Below are positions 26,574-33,979 of a stretch of DNA of 64,000 nt, piece by piece (position 1 is the stretch's first letter; each line of letters starts with the position of its first letter). The position numbers were made by a program, and so were the translations under genes. The stretch is taken from the NCBI RefSeq assembly GCF_009707515.1, contig NZ_WLYI01000027.1, positions 30,730 to 94,729 on the forward strand. Reading direction: 5' to 3'. Below the pieces are notes generated by a model. The model saw only the letters and a program-made list of their open reading frames with translations. It was not told the DNA's origin and ran no database searches. Source of the stretch: Pseudomonas karstica (GTDB taxonomy: Bacteria > Pseudomonadota > Gammaproteobacteria > Pseudomonadales > Pseudomonadaceae).

Positions 26574-27059
26574 ATGACTGACCAACAGAACACTGAAGCA
26601 GCAGCAGAAGAGGCTCAAGGCCCGCAATTTTCCCTGCAGCGTATCTATGTGCGAGACCTGTCGTTCGAAGCACCGAAAAGCCCGGCGATCTTCCGCCAGG
26701 AATGGACCCCAAGCGTTGCCCTGGACCTCAATACCCGTCAAAAGGCCCTGGAAGGCGACTTCCACGAGGTCGTGCTGACCTTGTCTGTGACCGTCAAGAA
26801 TGGCGAGGAAGTGGCCTTCATCGCTGAAGTGCAACAGGCCGGTATCTTCCTGATCCAAGGCCTGGACGACGCGTCCATGAGTCACACCCTGGGCGCTTTC
26901 TGCCCGAACATCCTGTTCCCGTATGCCCGTGAGACCCTGGACAGCCTGGTCACCCGTGGCTCGTTCCCGGCACTGATGCTGGCTCCGGTGAACTTCGATG
27001 CCCTGTATGCGCAAGAGCTGCAGCGTATGCAACAGGAAGGTGCACCAACGGTTCAGTAA
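26574..27059 (+). CDS. secB: Protein-export chaperone SecB
   Basis: The 161-residue cytosolic chaperone keeps precursors unfolded and hands them to SecA. Family features seen: FSLQRIYVRDLSFEAPKSP at the N terminus, LTLSVTVKNGEEVAFIAEVQQAGIF, CPNILFPYARE and FPALMLAPVNFDALYAQ. An acidic, Ala/Glu-rich N-terminal tail of about 17 residues precedes the fold. The length is normal. A strong terminator follows. Confidence 0.98.
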   Translation: MTDQQNTEAAAEEAQGPQFSLQRIYVRDLSFEAPKSPAIFRQEWTPSVALDLNTRQKALEGDFHEVVLTLSVTVKNGEEVAFIAEVQQAGIFLIQGLDDASMSHTLGAFCPNILFPYARETLDSLVTRGSFPALMLAPVNFDALYAQELQRMQQEGAPTVQ

Positions 27060-27073
27060 GACCGCTGATGTAC

Positions 27074-27102
27074 AAAAAAGCGCCGTAACAGGCGCTTTTT
27101 TT
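27074..27102 (+). terminator. secB terminator
   Basis: AAAAAGCGCC pairs with GGCGCTTTTT around a six-base loop and is followed by a T-run. Confidence 0.93.
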
Positions 27103-27124
27103 ATTGGGCGTGAACGCAACCCAT

Positions 27125-27224
27125 TGTAGGAGCGAGCTTGCTCGCGAAAAACGCTAACGATGGCGCGGGCATCCTGAATGTACGCGGCGCTCTCAGGTTT
27201 TTCACGAGCAAGCTCGCTCCTACA
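27125..27224. repeat. REPIN of the GTAGGAGCGAGC family
   Basis: The left arm TGTAGGAGCGAGCTTGCTCG at 27125 and the inverted right arm ending AGCTCGCTCCTACA at 27224 flank about 50 bases. The same structure recurs at 32068, 40652 and 52341. Confidence 0.85.
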
Positions 27225-27237
27225 GTGGGTTGCGCTG

Positions 27238-27693
27238 TTATTTGAAGCCCAGTTGCCGCCAGCCTTCGTAGACAGCGACGGCCACGGTGTTGGACAGGTT
27301 CAGGCTGCGGCAGCCTTCGCGCATGGGCAGGCGCAGGCGATGTCCATCGGGCAGGGCGTCGAGTACATCGGCTGGCAGGCCACGGCTTTCCGGGCCGAAC
27401 AGGAAGGCGTCGCCTTCGACAAAGCTGGCATCATGAAACGGCCGCGAGCCTTTGGTGGTGAAGGCAAACAGACGAGGATGGCCCAGGCTTTCCAGGCAGC
27501 TTGGCAGGTCTGCGTGACGTTGCAGGGTGGCATACTCGTGGTAGTCCAGGCCCGCTCGGCGCAGGCGTTTGTCGTCCATGTCGAAGCCCAGGGGCTCGAT
27601 CAAGTGCAGATGGCAGCCACTGTTGGCGCACAGCCTGATAACGTTGCCGGTATTCGGCGGAATTTCTGGTTGAAAAAGGATGACGTGAAACAT
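27238..27693 (-). CDS. trmL: tRNA (cytidine/uridine-34 2'-O)-methyltransferase TrmL
   Basis: The 151-residue SPOUT-class enzyme methylates the wobble ribose of certain leucine tRNAs. Motifs seen: PEIPPNTGNVIRLCANSG (motif 1), FLFGPESRGLP (motif 2) and RSLNLSNTVAVAVYE (motif 3), the knot that binds SAM. The true start is MFHVILFQ at 27693; the frame extends upstream without support. That ATG overlaps the ATG of the rightward gene in a shared CATG, so their 5' regions interlock. Confidence 0.95.
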   Translation of the reverse strand: MFHVILFQPEIPPNTGNVIRLCANSGCHLHLIEPLGFDMDDKRLRRAGLDYHEYATLQRHADLPSCLESLGHPRLFAFTTKGSRPFHDASFVEGDAFLFGPESRGLPADVLDALPDGHRLRLPMREGCRSLNLSNTVAVAVYEGWRQLGFK

Positions 27694-28132
27694 GCACGGC
27701 TCCGAAGGCAAAGATGCGTTGCATTCTACCCCTGAAGAAGACCCCAGGCCGAAGCTATTGCCGAGGGTTTTGGGCTCATTGGCGATTGTCGGTTTGATGG
27801 TGGGCTTGATGATCGGTCGGCTGACCACTCAGGACCCGGTCGAGTTACAACAGGTAGAGCCTGCCACTGACGGCGTGGTGCTGTGGTTCAACAGCGAGCC
27901 CAAGCTGCACGGCGAGCATGTCGACGGTACGGTGGCGCTGTTATTCGACGCCCAGGGCAAGGCTGGTAGCGGGCAGCTCCAGGTCAATGAAAAGCATGTG
28001 AACTGGCATGTACGCAAGACCGATGGTGGTTTGCTGCTGAGTCTGGTGGCGGCTCGGCCCTTGCGGGGGGAATGGCTGGGGGAGAAGGTCGAGGGGCGCT
28101 GGCGGTTGGAGATCCATCTCCAGGAGCAATAA
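27692..28132 (+). CDS. Small membrane-anchored hypothetical protein
   Basis: The product has 146 residues. A charged, Pro-rich N terminus (residues 1-24) precedes one membrane helix at about 27-43 (VLGSLAIVGLMVGLMIG). The C-terminal part looks like a small beta domain (VVLWFNSEPKLHGEHVDGTVALLF). I do not know the family. The same position, between the rRNA/tRNA methylase gene and ntrC, holds an uncharacterised gene in P. aeruginosa. The ATG at 27692 shares the CATG palindrome with the trmL start. The nearest ribosome site, AAAGGA, lies about 14 bases upstream, farther than usual, so a later start is possible but would cut into the membrane helix. Confidence 0.7.
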   Translation: MHGSEGKDALHSTPEEDPRPKLLPRVLGSLAIVGLMVGLMIGRLTTQDPVELQQVEPATDGVVLWFNSEPKLHGEHVDGTVALLFDAQGKAGSGQLQVNEKHVNWHVRKTDGGLLLSLVAARPLRGEWLGEKVEGRWRLEIHLQEQ

Positions 28133-28134
28133 AA

Positions 28135-28263
28135 GAGGGAGTTCCCGGCCTGCCTGTACCAGGGCTCCCAAAACGGTGAAGGGTGCTATGCGATGTGCAT
28201 CAAGCTCCCTGGGTGTAAAGAGGGGGATTCTCGGCCTGCCTGTACCAAGGTCCCCAAAACTGG
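28135..28263. repeat. Imperfect tandem repeat, about 84-bp period
   Basis: Two copies of CGGCCTGCCTGTACCA followed by a C/A-rich CCCAAAAC segment lie at about 28145-28175 and 28232-28262, each preceded by an AGAGGG run. I do not recognise the family. Confidence 0.55.
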
Positions 28264-28334
28264 GTAGTACAGGAGTTATTGCAGGGCGCGTGCCAGAGTT
28301 GTGATGGTGTGCCAAAAAATAGCGTTGGAAAGCA

Positions 28335-28368
28335 CAAAGCCCCGGATTACGGGGCTTTGCTATTTTTG
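28335..28368 (+). terminator. Terminator of the small membrane-protein gene
   Basis: CAAAGCCCC pairs with GGGGCTTTG across seven bases and is followed by CTATTTTTG. It may also reduce readthrough from ntrC on the other strand. Confidence 0.8.
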
Positions 28369-28442
28369 ACTCTGAAGATTTCTTTGAGAACGGCCGGGGT
28401 TTGTGCGCGATGCCGGTTCGCGGTGCATTGAAGCGGTGCATT

Positions 28443-28473
28443 GACCGTTCCCGCGCGGCGCATGGGAACAATC
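28443..28473. repeat. GTTCCCgCGC-type palindrome after ntrC
   Basis: GACCGTTCCCGCGC and GCGCATGGGAACAATC form an imperfect palindrome 13 bases past the ntrC stop codon. Confidence 0.5.
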
Positions 28474-28485
28474 ACTGGGTGTGTA

Positions 28486-29919
28486 TCAACCCTCATCGCC
28501 CTCATCATCTGCACCATCCACCTTCATCCCCAGCTCCTTGATCTTGCGCGTCAAGGTGTTGCGGCCCCAGCCCAGCAGCACCGCGGCATCACGGCGGCGG
28601 CCGGCGGTGTGCTTGAGGGCGATCTCGATCATGATTCGCTCGAAGGCCGGCACGGTGCTGTCCAGCAAGTTCGATTGACCGCGTGCCAGAGCCTGGTCGG
28701 CCCATTGGCGCAGGGCTTGTTCCCAGTTGGTCACCGGAGTCGAATCCTGGGGCAGGCTCAGCAGTTCAGGCGGCAGGTCGCTGATGTGCACTTCACGCCC
28801 GGACGCCATCACCGTGATCCAGCGGCAGGTATTTTCCAGCTGGCGTACGTTGCCCGGCCACGGCAGGTTCTTCAGGTATTCCTCGGTTTCGCTTTTCAGC
28901 AGCTTGGGCTCGACGGCCAGCTCCTGGGCGGCGCGGCTGAGGAAGTGACGGGCCAGGGTCGGGATGTCTTCGCGGCGATCCGACATCCGTGGAATATGGA
29001 TACGGATGACATTGAGGCGGTGGAACAAGTCTTCCCGGAACTTCCCTGCGTGTACCAGGGTTTCCAGGTTCTGGTGGGTGGCGGCGATAATTCGCACGTC
29101 GACCTTGACCGGCGTATGCCCGCCCACGCGATAGAACTCTCCGTCCGCCAGCACCCGCAGCAACCGCGTCTGGGTGTCGGCCGGCATGTCGCCGATTTCA
29201 TCGAGAAACAGCGTGCCACCATCGGCTTGTTCAAAGCGGCCGCGGCGCAGGTTGGCCGCACCGGTAAACGCGCCTTTTTCATGGCCGAACAGCTCGGACT
29301 CCATCAAATCCTTCGGGATCGCCGCCATGTTCAGCGCGATGAACGGCGAGGCCGCCCGTGGGCTGTGGCGGTGCAGGGCGTGGGCGACCAGTTCTTTACC
29401 GGTACCGGACTCGCCATTGATCAGCACAGTGATATTGGAGTGGCTCAAGCGCCCAATGGCACGAAACACTTCCTGCATCGCCGGTGCTTCGCCGATGATT
29501 TCCGGGGTGCGGGTCAGAGTCGGTACCACCTCCTGGCCTTGTTGTTCCTGGGCATGCTGGTTGGCACGCTTGACCAGAGCCACCGCTTCGTCGACATCGA
29601 ATGGCTTGGGCAGGTATTCAAAGGCACCGCCCTGATAGGACGCGACAGCGCTGTCCAGGTCCGAGTGCGCGGTCATGATGATCACCGGCAAGCGTGGGTG
29701 CTGCTCGCGAATCCGTGCCAGCAAGTCCAGGCCACTGGCACCGGGCATGCGGATGTCGGAGATGATCACGTCGGGTTGCTGGCGTGCCAGGCGGCTCATC
29801 ACCCCGTCGGCGCTGTCGAAGCTCTGGGTGGTCATGCCCTCTTGTTGCAAGGCTTTCTCCAGGACCCAGCGGATAGAACGGTCGTCATCGACGATCCAGA
29901 CAGTTTCACTACGGCTCAT
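28486..29919 (-). CDS. ntrC: Nitrogen regulator NtrC (NR-I)
   Basis: The 477-residue sigma-54-dependent activator has three domains. The receiver (residues 1-120) carries the phosphorylated aspartate in VIISDIRMPG. The AAA+ domain (about 140-375) has Walker A GESGTGKE, the sigma-54-contacting loop GAFTGA and Walker B GGTLFLDEIGD. The C-terminal Fis-type helix-turn-helix ends RNTLTRKIKELGM. Phosphorylated by NtrB under nitrogen limitation, it activates glnA and other nitrogen genes. The start codon overlaps the ntrB stop (ATGA). glnA lies nearby on the same strand, as in other gammaproteobacteria. Confidence 0.98.
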   Translation of the reverse strand: MSRSETVWIVDDDRSIRWVLEKALQQEGMTTQSFDSADGVMSRLARQQPDVIISDIRMPGASGLDLLARIREQHPRLPVIIMTAHSDLDSAVASYQGGAFEYLPKPFDVDEAVALVKRANQHAQEQQGQEVVPTLTRTPEIIGEAPAMQEVFRAIGRLSHSNITVLINGESGTGKELVAHALHRHSPRAASPFIALNMAAIPKDLMESELFGHEKGAFTGAANLRRGRFEQADGGTLFLDEIGDMPADTQTRLLRVLADGEFYRVGGHTPVKVDVRIIAATHQNLETLVHAGKFREDLFHRLNVIRIHIPRMSDRREDIPTLARHFLSRAAQELAVEPKLLKSETEEYLKNLPWPGNVRQLENTCRWITVMASGREVHISDLPPELLSLPQDSTPVTNWEQALRQWADQALARGQSNLLDSTVPAFERIMIEIALKHTAGRRRDAAVLLGWGRNTLTRKIKELGMKVDGADDEGDEG

Positions 29920-31001
29920 GTCGATGGGGCTCCTTGTTCCAGTGGCAGGAAGATCGAGAAAGTGGTGTGGCCAGGATGGCTCTCACACTCGATCAGGCCC
30001 TGGTGCTGGCTGATGATGTTCTGAGTAATGGCCAGGCCCAGCCCGGTACCATCCGGGCGGCCACTGACCATGGGGAAGAAGATGGTTTCCTGCAGTTCGG
30101 CTGGAATACCCGGACCGTTGTCGATGATCTCGACTTTGGTCACCAGGCGATGACGCACATGGCCGATGGTGAACTGGCGCAAGGCGCGAGTGCGCAGGCT
30201 GATGCGGCCCAGGCGCAATTCGTTCTGGCTGCTGATGGCCTGCATGGCGTTGCGCACAATATTGAGCACTGCCTGGATCATCTGTTCGCGGTCGATCAGC
30301 ACGTCGGGAATGCTCGGGTCGTAGTCGCGCACCAAGGTGATACAGCCTTGGCTTTCGGCCTCTACCAGTTGGCAGACGCGCTCCAGCACTTCATGCACAT
30401 TGGTCATCGCCAGGGATGGCAGTTTATTGGAGCCGAGCATGCGGTCCACCAGGTTGCGCAGGCGGTCAGCCTCTTCAATGATGACGTTGGTGTAGTCCTT
30501 GAGATTCTCGTCCGGCAGCTCGCGGGCCAACAACTGAGCAGCACCGCGAATCCCGCCTAGCGGGTTCTTGATCTCATGGGCCAGGCCGCGTACCAGCATC
30601 TTGCTGGTTTCCTGCTTGGATAGCTGCGCCTCCTCCTTGGTGATCCGCAACAAACGGTCACGAGGGTGGACCTCTAGCAGCAGTAAGGTCGCGCCGTTGC
30701 TGAGAATGGGTGTTACGGCGTAGTCGACGGTCAAGGACTGGCCGGTGAGGGCGGTGAGCATCGCTTCGCGCTTGGTGAACGGATGCGCCTGTTCCACTGC
30801 CTGGCGCAAGGAACTCAAGGCCTCGGCGGACTCAGTGAACAGCTCGCTGATGAATTGTCCGTGGCTGCGCTGACCGCTGATGGCCAGGAGCATCTCCGCC
30901 GCGGGGTTCATGTACTCAAGACGCAGTTGGTCATTGAGCAGGATCGTCGCGGTGGTCAGGTTGTCGAGTAGCAAACGGTGCAGTGCGTCGCTGATGGTCA
31001 T
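29916..31001 (-). CDS. ntrB: Nitrogen sensor kinase/phosphatase NtrB (NR-II)
   Basis: The 361-residue cytoplasmic histidine kinase starts with a PAS domain (residues about 10-115). The phosphorylated histidine lies in VRGLAHEIKNPLGGIRGAAQ. The ATPase domain shows the N box (VLNIVRNAMQAI), the G1 box IIDNGPGIP and the G2 box GRPDGTGLGLAI. It has no membrane segment, in line with sensing nitrogen through the PII protein. It is co-transcribed with ntrC. A palindromic NtrC-type site and a sigma-54-like element upstream suggest autoregulation. Confidence 0.98.
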   Translation of the reverse strand: MTISDALHRLLLDNLTTATILLNDQLRLEYMNPAAEMLLAISGQRSHGQFISELFTESAEALSSLRQAVEQAHPFTKREAMLTALTGQSLTVDYAVTPILSNGATLLLLEVHPRDRLLRITKEEAQLSKQETSKMLVRGLAHEIKNPLGGIRGAAQLLARELPDENLKDYTNVIIEEADRLRNLVDRMLGSNKLPSLAMTNVHEVLERVCQLVEAESQGCITLVRDYDPSIPDVLIDREQMIQAVLNIVRNAMQAISSQNELRLGRISLRTRALRQFTIGHVRHRLVTKVEIIDNGPGIPAELQETIFFPMVSGRPDGTGLGLAITQNIISQHQGLIECESHPGHTTFSIFLPLEQGAPST

Positions 31002-31057
31002 TAGGACCTCTTTTGGAGCAACGCGCGGGCTTGAGGCACGCGCTGATACAAGGAAAA

Positions 31058-31074
31058 TGCAAAAACCAAACCAA
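31058..31074 (-). promoter_or_regulatory. Candidate sigma-54 promoter of ntrBC
   Basis: On the minus strand TTGGTTTGGTTTTTGCA has GG and GC with correct spacing and a good -12 half; the -24 half has T in place of the usual C. It lies 57 bases before the ntrB start. Confidence 0.4.
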
Positions 31075-31200
31075 GGCTCCGAAAAGAAGCGTGATGGCCC
31101 TGAAATAAGCGGTTAAGGCGCGAAACTGTGGCGTTTTGCCAGCTTGCACGGAAAGTTTCGAACCAAAATGGGCTGGGTTAGTGGGAAGGGTGCGGCGTGT

Positions 31201-31217
31201 CGCACCAATATAGTGCG
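31201..31217. promoter_or_regulatory. NtrC-type binding site upstream of ntrBC
   Basis: CGCACCAATATAGTGCG contains GCAC-N7-GTGC, the core of the NtrC consensus, with perfect outer symmetry. It lies about 200 bases upstream of the ntrB start codon and about 127 bases upstream of the candidate sigma-54 element. Confidence 0.6.
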
Positions 31218-31249
31218 GTTTTACAAAGTCTGTTCAGGAACTACTCGAT

Positions 31250-31504
31250 GATCGTTCCCGCGCTCTGTGTCGCGCCTTGCGCAAGGCTTGAGTCATGCAC
31301 GTATGGCGGGACGCAGAGCGTCCCAGGAGGCATTCCCACGCGGAGCATGGGAACGAGGGGGCCGTGAGATATGGATCGTTCCCACGCTCTGCGTGGGCAT
31401 GCAGCCCGTGACGCTCTGCGTCACACCTTGCGCAAGGCTTGAGTCATGCACGTATGGCGGGACGCAGAGCGTCCCAGGAGGCATTCCCACGCGGAGCATG
31501 GGAA
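31250..31504. repeat. Duplicated GATCGTTCCC-type repeat block
   Basis: A 78-base block is repeated identically at 31276-31353 and 31427-31504. It includes the inner palindrome GGACGCAGAGCGTCC-like segment and ends with CCCACGCGGAGCATGGGAA. GATCGTTCCC starts occur at 31250 and 31374. With the unique DNA on its right-hand side in coordinates (31002-31249, the ntrB upstream region), it fills the 518-base gap between ntrB and the chorismate mutase gene. No other gene is seen there. Confidence 0.85.
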
Positions 31505-31519
31505 TGCGCAGATGCCTGT

Positions 31520-32056
31520 TCAGCCTTGGTAGATGCACAGCTCGGCCGTGGCGCGGATCATTGCCAGTTGGTGCAATGGGTCGTTCAGAGGTTCGTGATT
31601 AGCCTGTGCCAGCCATTGCGGGCACTGTGGGTTGGTGCGCTCCGGGGCGAAGTCCGCGAGCTGTCGCAGCAGGCGCTTTTGCAGTTGGTCCAGTTGCGGG
31701 CGAATGGTCCCCACCAAATCAGGGCGCGGCTCATTGGGTGCCTTGCCTTGCAAGTGCCAGTCAGACAGGTGGGCGTACTGCACCAATTTATTCGCCTCGA
31801 TCTGTGCCGAGAAAAACTGCTCGGCTGACGCCGGCGCCAGTTTGTAGCTCGGGGCCTGGGCTACAGCGCTGGCAATCACATCCCGTTCCCGCGCCCGGTC
31901 TTCAACCGGTTTGTGGCTGTCCCATTTGCTCAGGGCCACCTGGTCGGCGATGGCCAGGCGCTCGGCAATGCTGTCGAGCAGTGGGGCCAAGGTCGGTGGG
32001 GCGGCGGTAGCGGTGGCGCTGGCGAACATCAAGGCAAGCACGAATCGAAATTTCAA
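31520..32056 (-). CDS. Exported chorismate mutase (AroQ gamma class)
   Basis: I place the start at a TTG (32056) with AGGGGA six bases upstream. This gives 178 residues with a signal peptide ending TATAA. The mature part is an all-helical gamma-class chorismate mutase: LLDSIAERLAIADQVALSKW with the active-site Arg and Lys, the VEDRARERDVI helix, and FFSAQIEANKLVQYAHLSDW carrying the Gln/Lys pair. Four late cysteines or fewer may form a disulfide (NPQCPQW and AELCIYQ). Such periplasmic enzymes convert chorismate to prephenate outside the cytoplasm; their purpose is unclear. Longer in-frame starts lie within the REPIN and are rejected. Confidence 0.85.
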   Translation of the reverse strand: MKFRFVLALMFASATATAAPPTLAPLLDSIAERLAIADQVALSKWDSHKPVEDRARERDVIASAVAQAPSYKLAPASAEQFFSAQIEANKLVQYAHLSDWHLQGKAPNEPRPDLVGTIRPQLDQLQKRLLRQLADFAPERTNPQCPQWLAQANHEPLNDPLHQLAMIRATAELCIYQG

Positions 32057-32067
32057 AGGAGATCCCC

Positions 32068-32166
32068 TGTAGGAGCGAGCTTGCTCGCGAAGGTCATTAA
32101 CGATAACGCGTAAATGTTGAAAAAAATGCGGTGTCTTTGTGTTTTTCGCGAGCAAGCCCGCTGCTA
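32068..32166. repeat. REPIN of the GTAGGAGCGAGC family
   Basis: The left arm TGTAGGAGCGAGCTTGCTCG lies at 32068. The right arm, from TTCGCGAGCAAG to about 32166, has decayed (CCCGCTGCTA). Confidence 0.8.
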
Positions 32167-32176
32167 AAAAATCCGC

Positions 32177-32208
32177 GCAAAAAAAAGACCTCCCGAAGGA
32201 GGTCTTTC
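32177..32208 (-). terminator. glnA terminator
   Basis: AAAGACCTCC pairs with GGAGGTCTTT around CGAA. A long T-run follows on the minus strand, 32 bases after the glnA stop. Confidence 0.95.
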
Positions 32209-32239
32209 TCGTCACGCTACGTCAAGCAGCGCTACCGGA

Positions 32240-33646
32240 TCAGCAGCTGTAGTACAGCTCGTATTCCAGTGGGTGTACGAAGGTGCGGACCTTGATTTCT
32301 TCTTCGCTTTTCAGGGCGATGTAGGCATCGATAAAGTCGTCACTGAACACGCCGCCTTTGGTCAGGAACGCACGGCCCTTGTCCAGCTCTTCCAGGGCTT
32401 CTTTCAGGCTGCCGCACACTTGTGGGATCTCTTTGGCCTCTTCAGGCGGCAGGTCATACAAGTTTTTGTCGGCGGCGTCGCCTGGGTGGATCTTGTTCTG
32501 GATGCCGTCCAGGCCAGCCATCAGCAGTGCAGCGAAGCCCAGGTACGGGTTGGCTGCTGGATCCGGAAAACGGGCTTCGATACGGCGAGCACGAGGGCTG
32601 GACACGTAAGGAATGCGGATCGAGGCGGAACGGTTGCGAGCCGAGTAGGCCAGCATCACTGGTGCTTCGAAACCTGGGACCAGGCGCTTGTAGGAGTTGG
32701 TCGACGGGTTGGTGAAGCCGTTCAGGGCCTTGCCGTGCTTGATGATACCGCCGATGAAGTACAGGGCAGTGTCGGACAGGCCGGCATAACCTTCGCCAGC
32801 GAAGGTGTTCTTGCCATCTTTGGCAATGGACAGGTGAACGTGCATACCTGAACCGTTATCGCCATACAGCGGCTTGGGCATGAAGGTAGCGGTACGGCCG
32901 TAGGCATCAGCCACGTTGTGTACGCAGTACTTCAGGGTCTGAACTTCGTCAGCTTTTTTCACCAGGGTGTTGAACTTCACACCGATTTCGTTCTGGCCGG
33001 CAGTTGCCACTTCATGGTGGTGAACTTCGATGACCAGGCCCATCTCTTCCATGGCGTTGCACATGGAGGTACGGATTTCGTGGTCGTGGTCAAACGGTGG
33101 AACCGGGAAGTAGCCGCCTTTGATACCTGGACGGTGGCCCTTGTTACCGCCTTCCACGTCCTGGTCGGACATCCACGAACCTTGTTCGGAGAAGATCTTG
33201 AACATCGAGCCGGAGATGTCGGACTTGAACTTCACTTCGTCGAAGATGAAGAACTCAGGCTCCGGGCCTACGAATACGGTGTCGCCGATACCGGTGGATT
33301 TCAGGTATTCCTCGGCGCGCTTGGCGATCGCACGTGGGTCGCGGTCGTAGCCTTGCATGGTCGAGGGCTCGATCACGTCGCAAACCAGGATCAGGGTTGG
33401 TTCTTCAGTGAACGGGTCGAGTACGGCGGTGCTGTCGTCCGGCATCAGGATCATGTCGGAAGCTTCGATGCCTTTCCAACCGGCAATGGAGGAACCGTCG
33501 AACATTTTACCTTCTTCGAAGAAGGCTTCATCCAGCGCGTCGCGAGCCGGCATGGTCACGTGGTGCTGAGTGCCTTTGGTGTCCGTGAAGCGCAGATCAA
33601 TCCATTTAACGTCATGATCTTTGATGAGTTGAACCGACTTCGACAT
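32240..33646 (-). CDS. glnA: Glutamine synthetase, type I
   Basis: The 468-residue dodecameric enzyme makes glutamine from glutamate, ammonia and ATP. Seen: FDGSSIAGWKGI, MPKPLYGDNGSGMHVH in the ATP site, and the adenylation loop DKNLYDLPPEE, whose tyrosine is modified by GlnE. The length is that of the adenylylated GS I-beta class. A GGAGG ribosome site precedes the ATG. A near-consensus sigma-54 promoter 100 bases upstream, with NtrC-like sites beyond it, and the neighbouring ntrBC genes indicate nitrogen control. Confidence 0.98.
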   Translation of the reverse strand: MSKSVQLIKDHDVKWIDLRFTDTKGTQHHVTMPARDALDEAFFEEGKMFDGSSIAGWKGIEASDMILMPDDSTAVLDPFTEEPTLILVCDVIEPSTMQGYDRDPRAIAKRAEEYLKSTGIGDTVFVGPEPEFFIFDEVKFKSDISGSMFKIFSEQGSWMSDQDVEGGNKGHRPGIKGGYFPVPPFDHDHEIRTSMCNAMEEMGLVIEVHHHEVATAGQNEIGVKFNTLVKKADEVQTLKYCVHNVADAYGRTATFMPKPLYGDNGSGMHVHLSIAKDGKNTFAGEGYAGLSDTALYFIGGIIKHGKALNGFTNPSTNSYKRLVPGFEAPVMLAYSARNRSASIRIPYVSSPRARRIEARFPDPAANPYLGFAALLMAGLDGIQNKIHPGDAADKNLYDLPPEEAKEIPQVCGSLKEALEELDKGRAFLTKGGVFSDDFIDAYIALKSEEEIKVRTFVHPLEYELYYSC

Positions 33647-33747
33647 AGTGTCCTCCGGGTGGCTTCGGGCTGGGTAGTGGAGTTAGCCCTTGGAATGTGG
33701 GTGATGCCGGCGCGAATACTCGACCAAGGCAACCTGCCTCACAAGGG

Positions 33748-33764
33748 AGCAAATTGCATGCCAG
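33748..33764 (-). promoter_or_regulatory. Sigma-54 promoter of glnA
   Basis: On the minus strand CTGGCATGCAATTTGCT matches YTGGCA-N6-TTGCW with exact spacing. It lies about 100 bases before the glnA start codon. Confidence 0.8.
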
Positions 33765-33836
33765 TGCGCCAACATGGCTTTTTTGCTTCAAAATGGCCCC
33801 TATAAAGGTGCAATCGGCTAAAGCGGAACAAATTGC

Positions 33837-33883
33837 GCACTCTAATGTAGCGTTAAAACCTTGATGCGCCCCGTTTTAGTGCG
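33837..33883. promoter_or_regulatory. Candidate tandem NtrC sites upstream of glnA
   Basis: GCCCCGTTTTAGTGC (33868-33882) fits GCAC-N7-GTGC with one core mismatch. GCACTCTAATGTAGC (33837-33851) fits with two. They lie about 31 bases apart, near three helical turns, and 70 to 120 bases upstream of the sigma-54 element. The rest of the 333-base glnA-thiI gap holds no gene; the thiI promoter must lie at its right end. Confidence 0.4.
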
Positions 33884-33979
33884 CTCAAAGCCGTTTGCAT
33901 ATTAACTGGTTAAACCTTGAGCTATTTCCGCTATAATCCGCGCCCCCCTTTTTCGGCTGGCCCTGTGCGCGCTGTTTCC

